From NCBI GenBank assembly GCA_020636375.1, contig JACJXZ010000001.1, forward strand, positions 434,001-498,000: a stretch of 64,000 bases of DNA. Reading direction: 5' to 3'. Shown here piece by piece: positions 48,983 through 59,400 of this stretch. Position 1 is the stretch's first letter. Every line of letters starts with the position of its first letter. The position numbers were made by a program, and so were the translations under genes. The DNA is from Lewinellaceae bacterium. GTDB taxonomy: Bacteria > Bacteroidota > Bacteroidia > Chitinophagales > Saprospiraceae. Under the pieces are notes generated by a model, which was not told the origin of the DNA, made no database searches, and saw only the letters and a list, made by a program, of their open reading frames with translations.

Positions 48983-51900
48983 CTACTTCCTGGCAGCCTT
49001 CACCCGGTTGTAGAAAAGGCGGGCCGTGCCCACATCCACATCCTGGATTTCGTAGGTATTGCCGTCATCCATTTTGGTGACCCTTTCCTTGCTTTTCATG
49101 CCCGCCAGTTCCTCCATGAATGCAGGGTTGTTGGAAGTAACGCTGAGTATGCCTTGCTTGAAACCAAAGAAGTAAAACAGCTCGCTGGGAGACTTGATGT
49201 ATACATAGAGCCGGTCATCGTCGTTGGACGGCATCTTGAACTCTACATAGGACTCCAGCATCCGGTTGATGGATTGCCCGTTGATACTGGCCAGCGCGTT
49301 CTTATCTTCCATAGAAATGAAAGACTGGAACTCGGCATTCCACTTCATAGATATCCGGCTGAAGAGGAAGGTATAGGGATTCACTTTCTCCGGCACGTTC
49401 ATCAGGCCGGTGCCCAGGCTGGCCAGGGCAGCGTCGGCTTCCTTGCCGGGCGGCAGCAGGTTGGCCGTAGCCTTCCGGTAGAAGTCCAGGTCGGTCAGGT
49501 ATACTACGGGGCTGGCGTCGAAGCTCATCGACTCGATGTCGGTAATCATGATCTTGAGCAACCGCTCGGGCAGGATCAGCTTGATGCCTGCCATTACGTC
49601 GGCATCCACCTGATAGACCTGCTGAACCGGCGGGAGGGTCGCGGCGGTGAAGTCCATCGTGTCGGAAATGATCAGGTTTTCCTGGACAGGAGCGGCGGAT
49701 TCAACAAACTCGGACCGGATGGTTCCCGATGCATCTACTTTGATGTACTTTAACCCGCCTCCCATGTTGAAGGCACCTTCGCCCTCCAGCTTTCCGTCGC
49801 GGTTGCGGAATATCAATTGGTTGCCGCGCAGGTTGCCGCCAATGACTTTGAGCGAGTCGCCAAAGACAAACTGGTCTTTGCCCTGGTCATACTTGAATAC
49901 GCCTTTGACCGGCAGGATGGGGCGGTCTTTGCGGAAAAACAGCGGCATCATCACCCGCGGGTAAACTTCGGAGGTCTCCTTGCCCAGGAAGAACCCGGTG
50001 CCCAGCGGTTCTCCGTCGTAGTTTTTGGGCTCATCGTAGTTGATCACCAGGTTGTTCTTGTCGGCCTTGCTGCTTACGGTAAACCAGTACCGGTGGGGCA
50101 GCCGCTCCGAATCCAGCCGGGCAAAACCGTTAAAAGAAAGGTTTCTGGACTCCGCCTCCAGGCTGATCCTGCCCCGGAACTCGGTGCGGTGGTCGATGTA
50201 GAAGTTGTCGTCCGGCGTGACCTCCCCGGTGGCCCGGGTAACGACCCGCTTCTCGCTGTAAGCGCCTTTGCCGACCGGCTGGCCGACGATATCGGCAAAT
50301 TCGATCTCCTGTTCCCGATCGCCGATATTGTATTCATAGAAACCGGTGGCGCGGTACAACCGCTTGCCCAATATGTCGACGGTGGCCCGGTTGATGACGT
50401 GGTAGCGGTTGAGCGTATCGGCAATGATCCTGGCGTTTTCCAGGGTAGCGATGACCCCTCCCCGGCCGATCTCCAGATAGTTGCTGTCGGGATAGACAAA
50501 CGCATCGGCAGCGACGACAAAAGGAACGCCGCTCACCTGCAGTTCGTCGGTCTTCAGGTCGTAGAAGGCTTCCCCCCCTTCGAAGAAAAGAGAATCCTGG
50601 TCGGGGTGGATAGAAACGAACTGGCCCGGCTTGGTGGGGTCCGACTTGAAGGTGATGTGCTCCTCGGCCATATCCCAGGTGAACTCGTTCATCGAAGTCC
50701 TGTACTGCACCGCCGGCAGGGTCGTCTCCAGGAATTCGTCATTGGCCTTGAACGTGGCCACCTCTTCTTCGAAGTCCACGTCGCTTTTCACGTTGCTGGT
50801 CTCCAATGCGATGTCTTTGAGGTCCTGAGTTTTGATCTTCACATCGGTGGTATCCGCCGTAGAGGAAAACGCGCCGAAAGAAAAGAGGTGGGATTTCATG
50901 GTGGCTTTGTCCCAATCCAGGATGCCGTCGCCTTTCAGGCCGCCCGGCGTGAGGATGAGGGTGCCCTCCAGGGTATGGACCCCTTCCTGGAAGAGGGCAA
51001 AAGGTGCCTCTTCCGAACGGATGTACATACTGTCCTTATAGGGCCTCCAGTCGATCTTCACGTCAAACCCCTGCGCGCGGGGCACTTCCAGGCCCTCCTC
51101 CCGGCTCTCTTCCAGGTCGAACCGCTCGGCGCTGGCCAGCATCTGTTTGGGCATGAAAATGATATCCTCGGAATAAATGGAAGCGCCCAGGTATTTTACG
51201 TTGCCTTTCGCCAGCAGGCCCAGGTTGCTGAGGCTGATCTCTCCTTCGTAATTCCCTTTTTCCTGGTAGGCCGGATACCCTTCTCCCGGCGTTTTGGTGA
51301 CAAAGCCGAGGGAGGTGTCGGCCTGGAGGCTGACCGTCTCGTCAAAAGGCGGGAAGATGTCGGCGGAAAAAAGCGTCCCTTCGAACTGCACGTCGTCCTT
51401 GCCGAAGAAATCGAGGTGGTTGAAGCTGAAGGGGGTCAGCTGGAAATAGAAGGAGTCGCGCGTGTAGGCGCCGTTCTGAGTTTTGTCGTAATCGTAAAAG
51501 ACGAAGGAATTCGCCTTGCTCTGAAGCGAGGGGAACAATGGGATGTCATCCTGCCCGGATTTATTGGATGGGGCATCGATCAGCAGTACTCCGGTAAGGT
51601 GTTCGATCCGGGAGCCGATGGACAGGGCTTCGGGCTGCCCCTTGTTGATCCTGCCGGTGGGGATAAACAGGTCAAAATAGCGAATGGAGTCCAGGTCCAT
51701 TTGGAACTGGTCGTATTTGAAGTGGAAATCCTTGCCTTCCAGGGTGGAAAATCCGGCGAAGACCTTTCCGTCGAAGTCCATATCCCGGTTGGTGAGCATG
51801 GTCAGGCGCTTGTTGAACGGGATAATGGCCACCCGCTGTTTTTCGCTGAATTCCACCAGGTCCACACCCCGGATATCGATGCTCTTGTCGCGGAGGTTCA

Positions 51901-53548
51901 TGATGGCGTTGGTGCTGTCCGTATCGGACTTGATCTTGAGCACGTCGTAATCCGTCTTTTTACGGTGGGCATCGGCGTACAGCTTCACCTTGTCCTTGAC
52001 CTCCACCATTTCGTCATCGCTGTTGTAATTGATGAAGCCCCGGGCCACCATATCATACAGCAGGCCTTTGATGTTCTCGATGGAAAAACGGGGGTTGAGC
52101 TTCTGGGCGACCTCATTGGCAGGCAGGTCGTTCTTGCCCTCATTATCCTGCATCACCTTGAGCACGGCGATGGGGTTGACGGTGGCGATATTCTGCAACT
52201 GCTGGTAATCCTTTTCGGTAAAAAAGTTGAAAGATTCAAATTCCACCACCGGTTTGCGGTGGATGGGAATCTTTTCCCGCCCGATCGCGATGGAATCCTG
52301 GTCGAGGTAAGCGATGATGTTGTCGGCGTGGATATTGACCTTGTGCATGGAACTGAAAAAGGGATTGCGATCATTGGCATTATCTCCACGAGACAAGGCC
52401 ATCTCGCGGTCGGCGATCTCATACCGCACATTGACCGAGGGGTGGTAGATCGAGTCCTGGCCAAACTGGAGCACGCATTCCACGCCCTGTCCGGCGATCA
52501 GCTCTTCGCGGCGGATGGTAAACAGCTCGGAAGCGCCCCGGAAAGTGGCCCGGTTGTTCCGATCTTCAATCAGAATACGCGCCGGCCGGTCTCTGGAGCC
52601 GAAGCCGTAAACCGTTTTGCCGTTCAGGCGGAACCCGCCGACATATTGTATCCCTTCTCCGATATTATTAACTTCCAGGACGCGGTTTTTTGACTCAAAC
52701 CGGGGGAACGAGCCTTCGGTGGCGTCATTGCTGGCCACCAGCTTGTCGCTGAAAGTCCCCGGGATCAGCCGCCCTTCGCCAAAGAATACCGGATAATGCA
52801 GCTGCGCCTCCTTGACTTCGTACAGGCTTTTAATGGCTTCGAATTCATAAGCGCCCAGCTCGGCATATACCTCCGGGCCCAACCCGTGCCGCTCCCAGGT
52901 GACCCGCCCGCCCTGGCCTTTCCAGGTACGTTGGTTAGGCAGGAAGTATCCGGATGTATTGTATATAAATATGGAATCGGTGCGGCGGTTGGCCATAAGG
53001 TCCAGCTTTCCGAACACGACAGCGCCTTCATTTTCCTCAAAGCGGAACTGGTAGTCGTCGGCCAGCGCATACCAGGAGGTTCCGCCTGAATCGGAATAGC
53101 GGAGCGCCTGCCGTTCGAAAAAAAGTATGGAGAACGCTACGAACTCATTGAACGGCTTGAGGTGGCGGTCCTGGATGCTGGCAAGTATCTCGTCCAGCAC
53201 CTGATGCCATTCCTTAAAATGGCGCTCGCGGTTGCTGGTATTGACGATCATGGCCAGCGCGCTGAGATAGTTCTCAAAATACGGGCTGGCCATCATGCGC
53301 TGCCCCAGCATAGCGTTGGCAGTTTTGTAGATTTGTTTTGTCTCTTCTTCGCTGAACTGGCCGCCGGCGAACACCTGGGCAAATTCTTTATAAGCTTTTT
53401 CCAGGGACTGCCTCTTGCTGGCGGTCATATACTCCTCCATCTGGCGCATGAACTCGGCGCGGTCCTCCGAAAAACGCTCCAGGCGCTGGCCGCTAAGACA
53501 AAATGCAAGGGATAAAAAGACGGGCAGTAAAACGTATACCTTTTTCAT
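48983..53548 (-). CDS. Very large exported protein of unknown function (1521 residues)
   Basis: Residues 1-20 form a signal peptide (MKKVYVLLPVFLSLAFCLSG). Residues 25-150 are helical (QMEEYMTASKRQSLEKAYKE). From about 160 to 1480 the protein is a long succession of beta-strand segments with no membrane helix (for example ARIIADTLNRYHVINRATVD, KGVFKYDQGKDQFVFGDSLK). The texture recalls OstA/LptA or AsmA-type beta-bridge proteins, but I see no diagnostic motif and do not assign one. A short winged-helix-like patch occurs near 480-530 (FSIENIKGLLYDMVARGFIN). No T9SS sorting domain is present, so the protein probably stays in the periplasm or at the outer membrane. PrmA lies 9 bp upstream on the same strand, suggesting co-transcription. 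Confidence 0.8.
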   Translation of the reverse strand: MKKVYVLLPVFLSLAFCLSGQRLERFSEDRAEFMRQMEEYMTASKRQSLEKAYKEFAQVFAGGQFSEEETKQIYKTANAMLGQRMMASPYFENYLSALAMIVNTSNRERHFKEWHQVLDEILASIQDRHLKPFNEFVAFSILFFERQALRYSDSGGTSWYALADDYQFRFEENEGAVVFGKLDLMANRRTDSIFIYNTSGYFLPNQRTWKGQGGRVTWERHGLGPEVYAELGAYEFEAIKSLYEVKEAQLHYPVFFGEGRLIPGTFSDKLVASNDATEGSFPRFESKNRVLEVNNIGEGIQYVGGFRLNGKTVYGFGSRDRPARILIEDRNNRATFRGASELFTIRREELIAGQGVECVLQFGQDSIYHPSVNVRYEIADREMALSRGDNANDRNPFFSSMHKVNIHADNIIAYLDQDSIAIGREKIPIHRKPVVEFESFNFFTEKDYQQLQNIATVNPIAVLKVMQDNEGKNDLPANEVAQKLNPRFSIENIKGLLYDMVARGFINYNSDDEMVEVKDKVKLYADAHRKKTDYDVLKIKSDTDSTNAIMNLRDKSIDIRGVDLVEFSEKQRVAIIPFNKRLTMLTNRDMDFDGKVFAGFSTLEGKDFHFKYDQFQMDLDSIRYFDLFIPTGRINKGQPEALSIGSRIEHLTGVLLIDAPSNKSGQDDIPLFPSLQSKANSFVFYDYDKTQNGAYTRDSFYFQLTPFSFNHLDFFGKDDVQFEGTLFSADIFPPFDETVSLQADTSLGFVTKTPGEGYPAYQEKGNYEGEISLSNLGLLAKGNVKYLGASIYSEDIIFMPKQMLASAERFDLEESREEGLEVPRAQGFDVKIDWRPYKDSMYIRSEEAPFALFQEGVHTLEGTLILTPGGLKGDGILDWDKATMKSHLFSFGAFSSTADTTDVKIKTQDLKDIALETSNVKSDVDFEEEVATFKANDEFLETTLPAVQYRTSMNEFTWDMAEEHITFKSDPTKPGQFVSIHPDQDSLFFEGGEAFYDLKTDELQVSGVPFVVAADAFVYPDSNYLEIGRGGVIATLENARIIADTLNRYHVINRATVDILGKRLYRATGFYEYNIGDREQEIEFADIVGQPVGKGAYSEKRVVTRATGEVTPDDNFYIDHRTEFRGRISLEAESRNLSFNGFARLDSERLPHRYWFTVSSKADKNNLVINYDEPKNYDGEPLGTGFFLGKETSEVYPRVMMPLFFRKDRPILPVKGVFKYDQGKDQFVFGDSLKVIGGNLRGNQLIFRNRDGKLEGEGAFNMGGGLKYIKVDASGTIRSEFVESAAPVQENLIISDTMDFTAATLPPVQQVYQVDADVMAGIKLILPERLLKIMITDIESMSFDASPVVYLTDLDFYRKATANLLPPGKEADAALASLGTGLMNVPEKVNPYTFLFSRISMKWNAEFQSFISMEDKNALASINGQSINRMLESYVEFKMPSNDDDRLYVYIKSPSELFYFFGFKQGILSVTSNNPAFMEELAGMKSKERVTKMDDGNTYEIQDVDVGTARLFYNRVKAARK

Positions 53549-53557
53549 GAATGTTTT

Positions 53558-54379
53558 TTAACGGACGAAACGAATACAGCTCCACTCTCCCCGCCGGGCC
53601 TTGTCGGTAAACCTCAGCTTTGCCGCCTTGGCGCGGCTCAGCACGAGGCTTTCGTCCGCTGTCAGAATGCCGGAAACCAACAATATACCGCCGGGGGCGA
53701 GTTTTCCATATAACGCCCTGATCGAGTTTAATATTACGTTTCTGTTAATGTTTGCCAGAATATACCCATAGCTGCCGCCTTGAACCGCATCGAGGGTGCC
53801 GTGATATACCTGGATACGGGCAGCGCCATTGGCGCGGGCATTGTCCAGGGTGTTCTCGTAGGCCGGAAGTTCGACGTCTACGGCGTCTACCGATGCCGCG
53901 CCCATTTTTTCGGCCAGGATGGCGAGGATGCCGGTGCCGCATCCGAAATCCAACACCCGGAGCCCGGCAAAGCGCTCCTGCCCCATCTGTTCCATCATCA
54001 TGTACGTGGTGGCGTGGTGGCCGGTGCCGAAGGCCATGCGCGGGCTGATGACGATTTCGTGCTGTACGCCTTCCATGGGCGGGTGGAAAGGGGCGCGCAC
54101 CCCGCAGAGGTTGCCGATCCGGATGGGAGAAAAATTGGATTCCCAGAGCGCATTCCAGTTTTGGTCGGGGATCAGCCGGCGCTCATAGGTAAAGGAGAGC
54201 TGAGCGGCGATATTGGACAGCTCGTCCTCAATCTCTTCCACATCGCTGTCTTTTCGCAGATAGGCGCGCAGGCCGTCGCCGGCCTCTTCAAAGCTGTCGA
54301 ACGGCAGTTCGTTCAGGAAGGCCAGGGCAATTTCCTTGAGGGAGGTGGCCACTTTGATGTCATAGCAGTAATAATCCAT
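53558..54379 (-). CDS. prmA: Ribosomal protein L11 methyltransferase
   Basis: A 273-residue cytosolic enzyme. The start at 54379 (MDYYCYDIKVATSLKEIALA) fits the family; an ATG at 54418 would add a non-conserved tail. NWNALWESNFSPIRIGN and IVISPRMAFGTGHHATTYMM are PrmA signatures. Motif I is GLRVLDFGCGTGILAILAEK, followed by VDAVDVELPAYENTLDN and YGYILANINRNVI (NANI-type motif). It trimethylates ribosomal protein L11. The start context is 48 bp after the stop of the DinB-like gene. Clear assignment. Confidence 0.92.
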   Translation of the reverse strand: MDYYCYDIKVATSLKEIALAFLNELPFDSFEEAGDGLRAYLRKDSDVEEIEDELSNIAAQLSFTYERRLIPDQNWNALWESNFSPIRIGNLCGVRAPFHPPMEGVQHEIVISPRMAFGTGHHATTYMMMEQMGQERFAGLRVLDFGCGTGILAILAEKMGAASVDAVDVELPAYENTLDNARANGAARIQVYHGTLDAVQGGSYGYILANINRNVILNSIRALYGKLAPGGILLVSGILTADESLVLSRAKAAKLRFTDKARRGEWSCIRFVR

Positions 54380-54427
54380 ACTCAGTAATATGAAATAGAA
54401 ACGGGCAAGGGCCGCCAAAGTTGCGCA

Positions 54428-54964
54428 TTAGGGCCGTTTCGGCCCGGCACCGTTAGGAACGGTGCCCAGCCGGTATTTGATCGTCGAGGGCGCTACGCCC
54501 AGGTGTTCGTCCACCAGGGCTTCCGGCTGCGCCTCCTTCAACCCTATTTTGATGAGCGCCAGGTGGTGCACGGCATGGTCATAGGCGAACATGAGCTCGC
54601 GGCCGACGGTAGAGCCGACTACCGGCCGGCCCGCCTCCGGCAGGGAGGAAAAGTCGGCCTGGATGTCCAGGGTTTTCTCTTCCTGAAGGTGGCCACATGC
54701 CTGTTCCAGCTTCCGAAAGGCCATCCCGGCGTAACCGGGGTCCGTTTCCATTTGCTCATCGCGCCTCCGGGAAGCATAGTCGACCACTCCCACCGGAGCG
54801 CCCCGCAGCAAGCAGTCGTAGAAGTCAAAAATATGCCGGAAATGCTGGCCCAGCGTCGAGCCGTTAAACAAGCTCAACGGCGAGGCATAAACCGTTGGAT
54901 GGATCTGTTCCAGGAGTTGGGCAATTTGCCGGGTGATGTATGCCGTGCCTTCTATGCAATTCAT
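54428..54964 (-). CDS. DinB-family protein
   Basis: A 178-residue four-helix-bundle protein. LNGSTLGQHFRHIFDFYDCL-type text near 35-50 (SLFNGSTLGQHFRHIFDFYD) carries the first conserved His, and FAYDHAVHHLALIKIG near 128-143 carries the HxxxH-type pair, giving the three-His metal site of the DinB_2/YfiT superfamily. Bacillithiol or related thiol transferases belong here, but the substrate is not evident. It lies between folD and prmA on the same strand and is followed by prmA at 48 bp. Confidence 0.75.
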   Translation of the reverse strand: MNCIEGTAYITRQIAQLLEQIHPTVYASPLSLFNGSTLGQHFRHIFDFYDCLLRGAPVGVVDYASRRRDEQMETDPGYAGMAFRKLEQACGHLQEEKTLDIQADFSSLPEAGRPVVGSTVGRELMFAYDHAVHHLALIKIGLKEAQPEALVDEHLGVAPSTIKYRLGTVPNGAGPKRP

Positions 54965-55004
54965 TCGTTTGTCCGGTTGGATCTTTTTCTACTTAGTAGT
55001 GATT

Positions 55005-55054
55005 AAAAAATAACTTCACTGTTTGAAGCCCTAAGGGCCGTGAAGTTATTTTTT
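55005..55054 (-). terminator. Intrinsic terminator after folD
   Basis: A perfect 15-bp stem (55005-55019 with 55040-55054, AAAAAATAACTTCAC/GTGAAGTTATTTTTT) with an inner GCCCT-AAGGGC pairing. On the minus strand the stem ends in a T-run, as expected for a terminator 35 bp downstream of the folD stop; it reads in both directions. Confidence 0.75.
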
Positions 55055-55088
55055 AAGGATTACTTAGGACAGACCTAAACAGTACCAA

Positions 55089-55970
55089 TTAAACATAGAT
55101 TTCCCGCCGGGCGGCCTTCAGGGTGTTCATCAAAAGCGACACGACTGTCAACTGCCCGACACCTCCCGGCACCGGCGTGATGAGGCTGGCCTTTGGGCTC
55201 ACCGAATCGAAGTCGACATCGCCGCACAGGCGGTAGCCCTTTTCCGTGCCAGGTGCCTCCACCCGGTTGATGCCGACGTCGATGACCACCACGCCTTCCT
55301 TGACCATGCTTCCCTTGACGAATTCGGGAATGCCGATGGCCGCCACGATGATGTCGGCCCGCCGCAGGTGATCCTCCAGCCCCCGGGTCCGGCTATGGCA
55401 GATCGTCACCGTGGCGTTGCCCGGATAGGCTTTCCGGGAAAGCAGGATGCCGATGGGGGTGCCGACGATATTACTGCGCCCGATGACCACCACTTCCCGG
55501 CCTTCCGTTTGTATTTCATGCCGCCGCATCATCTCCAGGATGCCGGCGGGAGTTGCCGGCAGGTAACAGGGCAGCCCCTGGGCCATCCGCCCGAAGTTGA
55601 CCGGATGGAAACCGTCGACGTCTTTCTCGGGGCGGATCGCCAGCGTAACCCGCTCCTCGTTGATATGGCGGGGTAACGGCAACTGGACGATAAAACCGTC
55701 GACCGCTTCATCTTCGTTCAACTGGCGGACGACATCCAGCAGTTCTGATTCGCCAACGTCAGCCGGGCGGCGGATCAGGGTGGACCGGAACCCTATTTTT
55801 TCGCAGGACCGGACTTTGTTCCGGACGTAAACCTGGCTGGCGGGATCCTCCCCGACCAGCACCGCCGCCAGATGGGGAGCGCGCCCCCCGGCGGCAACGA
55901 TTTTGTTGACTTCTTCGGACAGTTCCGCCCGGATTTTCTTGGCCAGTTGCCTTCCGTCGAGAATATTCAT
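55089..55970 (-). CDS. folD: Methylenetetrahydrofolate dehydrogenase/cyclohydrolase
   Basis: A 293-residue bifunctional enzyme of one-carbon metabolism. The start at 55970 (MNILDGRQLAKKIRAELSEE) is the family start; MLKKRNL upstream is not conserved. YVRNKVRSCEKIGF holds the catalytic Lys region, VDGFIVQLPLPRHINEE and KDVDGFHPVNFGRMAQG the folate site, EVVVIGRSNIVGTPIGILLS the NADP site, and SLITPVPGGVGQLTV the C-terminal PGGVG motif. It interconverts methylene-, methenyl- and formyl-tetrahydrofolate in the cytosol. It is the first gene of a minus-strand run and has a TAnnTTTG-type promoter element upstream. Confidence 0.95.
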   Translation of the reverse strand: MNILDGRQLAKKIRAELSEEVNKIVAAGGRAPHLAAVLVGEDPASQVYVRNKVRSCEKIGFRSTLIRRPADVGESELLDVVRQLNEDEAVDGFIVQLPLPRHINEERVTLAIRPEKDVDGFHPVNFGRMAQGLPCYLPATPAGILEMMRRHEIQTEGREVVVIGRSNIVGTPIGILLSRKAYPGNATVTICHSRTRGLEDHLRRADIIVAAIGIPEFVKGSMVKEGVVVIDVGINRVEAPGTEKGYRLCGDVDFDSVSPKASLITPVPGGVGQLTVVSLLMNTLKAARREIYV

Positions 55971-55998
55971 CAGATTTCTTTTTTTCAGCAATCAGCCG

Positions 55999-56006
55999 CA
56001 AAGCTA
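55999..56006 (-). promoter_or_regulatory. Probable -7 element for folD
   Basis: TAGCTTTG on the minus strand matches the TAnnTTTG consensus and lies about 29 bp upstream of the folD ATG. The -33 TTTG is not clear. Confidence 0.4.
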
Positions 56007-56225
56007 CAAATTTATAGGGGACGCGCCTTAGATGTTGAAAACGAAAATGGCGTTAATTGCCGCAGCAAATTCCCTGCCCCTGCCCTGTACCGGACAAAAT
56101 TGGCCGTGCGCCCGCATTTTTTAACAGAAGTTCCTGAGTAGTTTTGCCCGAATGAAATATTTTTGCACAGCAACTGCTAAAAATATTATGAAGAATTTTT
56201 ATACAGATTTTATAAGTTTTTTTTC

Positions 56226-56233
56226 TAACTTTG
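56226..56233 (+). promoter_or_regulatory. Possible -7 element for the giant T9SS cargo gene
   Basis: TAACTTTG matches TAnnTTTG. It would give a long leader of about 260 nt before the start at 56498. The match is weak without a -33 box. Confidence 0.3.
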
Positions 56234-56497
56234 TTTCAGCCCGTAAAACATCCTTTCAAAAAAGAGCGGTGGTTTTTTTTCGAACCCGGAAAAGGTTCCG
56301 CCAGCGCCGCCAACCAGAAAAATACCCAGTTATTATTTTCAGCTATCTTTTCTCTTCAGATTCTATCCCGCAGGGCAGACAACCTGAGAGCCGGTTTTGC
56401 CCTTAGATGTTTCCTGCTTTGCGGGAAGGCCCTTCCGCTTGCTACCTGACAGATCATAATTCCAGAAGCTATTGTCAAACCATGCAAATTTCTGTTC

Positions 56498-59400
56498 ATG
56501 AGTATCTCTACAAGGATCATGGCGCCAGTTGCGGCAACTATTCTTCTATTAACAGCTTTCCCGGCTGCTTCTCAAAACATCATCATGGGAACTCAGAGCT
56601 CCGTCAATACCTGCGGAGGCTTCTTTCTGGACAGCGGCGGCAACAATGCCGGCTATTCCGCCAATGAGAATTCCTCGATCACCATCTGCCCGAACTCCCC
56701 CGGCTCCTACATCCGGCTCAATTTTTCGGGCGTGAACGTCAGCGCTGAAGACGAATTCTGCTTCTATGACGCTCCGGACGCCAGCGGAACCCCCATCACC
56801 TGCTACGCCGACGATTTCCTGCCGAACCAGAACTTCATCGTGCAGGCCACGGCAGCTAACCCAACGGGCTGCCTGACCATCACGTTCCAGTCGGACGGTG
56901 CCGGGCAGGGCCGGGGCTGGAGCGCCGAGATCGAATGCGCCATGCCCTGCCAGAACATTTTCGTGGAACTTGCTTCCACCGACCCGGCCGTCATGCCCGC
57001 CGATACCGGCTGGATCAACATCTGCCCCGGCGACCGGGTCTCCTTCTCCGGCCGCGGGGTTTACCCTCAAAGCGGGCTGGATTACGTGCATTCCGACTTC
57101 ACTTCGGAATTTACCTGGGATTTCGGGGACGGCACCACCGCCGTCGGCCCCGATGTCGCGCACGTCTTCGACGAACCCGGAGGGTATACCGTGCAGCTCA
57201 CCATTGAGGACCAGCGCGGCTGCACCAACCTCAACTTCCTGAGCCAGCGGGTCCGGGTGGCCACTTACCCCGAATTCTCCACCGGCAACCTGCCCGGCCA
57301 AATCTGCGTAGGCGACACCATCTCGCTCAGTGCGGCGCTGGACACCCTGGACGCCAATATGTCGGTCTCCGCCATCACGACCGAGGGCAGTTTCCAAACC
57401 GCCGGCGTGCTCTCCGACTCCCTCGACCTGCCGGACGGGGTCGGTATTGACTACTCCACCAGCATCAGCTTCAACAGCTTTGCCCCCAATCAGGTGCTTA
57501 CCGATATCAGCCAGTTGCTGGGCATCTGCGTCAACATGGAACACTCCTGGATGCATGACCTGCAGGTTCAGCTGGAATGCCCCAACGGCACTACCGTCAT
57601 GCTCCAGAACCAGCAATCCATCACCGACGAGATACACCTCGGCGACCCCTTCGAAGGCGACGACTTCAATACCCCCGACCCGCCCGCCCCGGGCATTGGG
57701 TTCGATTACTGCTGGACGCCGACCTCCACCAACGGCACCTGGACCGAGTTCGCCGAGGCCAACAACCCCGGAGGTTTTAACGAATATACCCTGCCCCCCG
57801 GCGATTACGAGTCCTTCCAATCCCTCAACAACCTGATTGGCTGCCCGCTCAACGGAGAGTGGACCATCATCGTGACCGACCTCTGGGCCAGCGACAACGG
57901 CTGGATTTTCCAGTGGAGCATCGATTTCGACCCCAGCCTGTATCCCGCCCTGGAAACCTACCAGCCTCAGTTCCTGGACTTCGAGTGGAAAAACACCCCT
58001 TCCATTTTCGAATACAGCGCCGACTCGCTCAGCATCATGGCTTCCCCGCAGAATGCCGGCACGGCCAGCTACAACTTCACCGTATTCGACGACTATGGTT
58101 GCGCGCACGACACCTCCGTCTCCATCACTGTCCTCCCCTTTTCGCACCCGGATTGTTACAACTGTTCGGAAATCCTCAACCCGGCGCCCGATACCGTCAT
58201 CTGCGAAGGGGAGCCCGTAACCCTCGATGTATCTACCGGCAATTCCTCCGAAACGGTCGTCTCTTTCGAGGCGGTACCCCAGGAACCCTTTGGCAACGCC
58301 AATTACCCTCCCGCTTCCCCGTTTGAATCCGTGATAAACGTCAACAGCATCTCTCCCGGCACGCTGGCCGACCCTGCCAGCCAGATCGTCTCGGCCTGCA
58401 TCAATATCCAGACCAACTGGAACGATGACCTGGACATTTTCCTGGAGGCCCCCAGCGGCCAGTTGCTGGAACTGAGCACCCGCAACGGCGGAAGCTCCGA
58501 CAACTACACCAACACCTGCTTTACCCCCACCGCCACCATCCCCATCACCGCCGGCACCGGGCCCTTCACCGGCGACTTCCAGCCGGAGGGCTCCTGGAAT
58601 GCCCTGCAGGGCGCCACCATAAACGGCAACTGGACCCTTCGGGTTTCGGACCGCACCGCGCCCGGCGACGTCGGGGAGGTCTTCTCCTGGTCGATCACCT
58701 TCAATTCATCCAACGAGGTGCAATACAGCTGGACGGGCGCCGGCCTGAGCTGCAACGACTGCCCGGACCCGGTTGCCACGCCCGCCTCGACGACGACGTA
58801 TACCGTCAACGTCACCGACTCTTACGGCTGTACCTCCTCTGATTCGGCAACCATTGGAGTTGTGGATGACATCCCCGCTCCGGCAGTCACCTGCGAACAG
58901 AACGAGGATGGCTCGCTCACCTTCAGCTGGCAGCCGGTGAACGGTTTCACCCAATACGAGGTAAACGCCACCCTCAACGGTACGCCTTCCGGATGGCAAG
59001 GGCCGGTGACGGAAACGAGCTATACCACCGGCAGCCTCTCTTTCAACGATGAAGTCCTCCTGGAAGTCCGGGTATTCGTTGCCGACAACCAGGGCTGCGA
59101 AGTGGCGGCCGGCAGCGCCACCTGTATCTCCGACGCCTGCACGCTGTCCGCCTCTTTGCTGGATTCGCCGGTGGGCGTCTCCTGTTTCGGCAGCACCGAC
59201 GGTTCCGCCACCCTCCAATCCAATGGCGGGATCGCCCCGATGGAGTACCTGCTCAACGGCAACCCCGTCGGCAATAACGGCGTATTCGCCGGCCTTGCCG
59301 GGGGCGATTACGAGGCGGTGGTCGTGGATGTTAACGGTTGCCGGGATACCGTGCTGTTCAACATCAGCGAACCGGACAGCATCAGCCTGTCCGTCCAGGC

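Larger units (their letters stand above)
55971..56497. other. Divergent AT-rich spacer with promoters
   Basis: Between folD and the giant T9SS cargo gene. It contains TAnnTTTG elements facing both ways. An 84-codon open frame at 56152-56406 lacks a domain, and its AT-rich/Phe-rich composition does not look coding, so it is not called. Confidence 0.5.

Noticed and set aside
49817..52693. 958-codon plus-strand frame opposite the 1521-residue exported protein
   Set aside because: A long antisense frame caused by GC-rich codon bias. The minus-strand product has a signal peptide and normal composition; this one has neither.
56152..56406. 84-codon frame upstream of the giant cargo gene
   Set aside because: Phe/Arg-rich, no domain, and overlaps a promoter-like AT-rich region. 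No ribosome-binding site seen.
56549..58147. 532-codon minus-strand frame inside the giant T9SS cargo gene
   Set aside because: Antisense shadow; the plus-strand frame has signal peptide, CUB, PKD and P-like domains.
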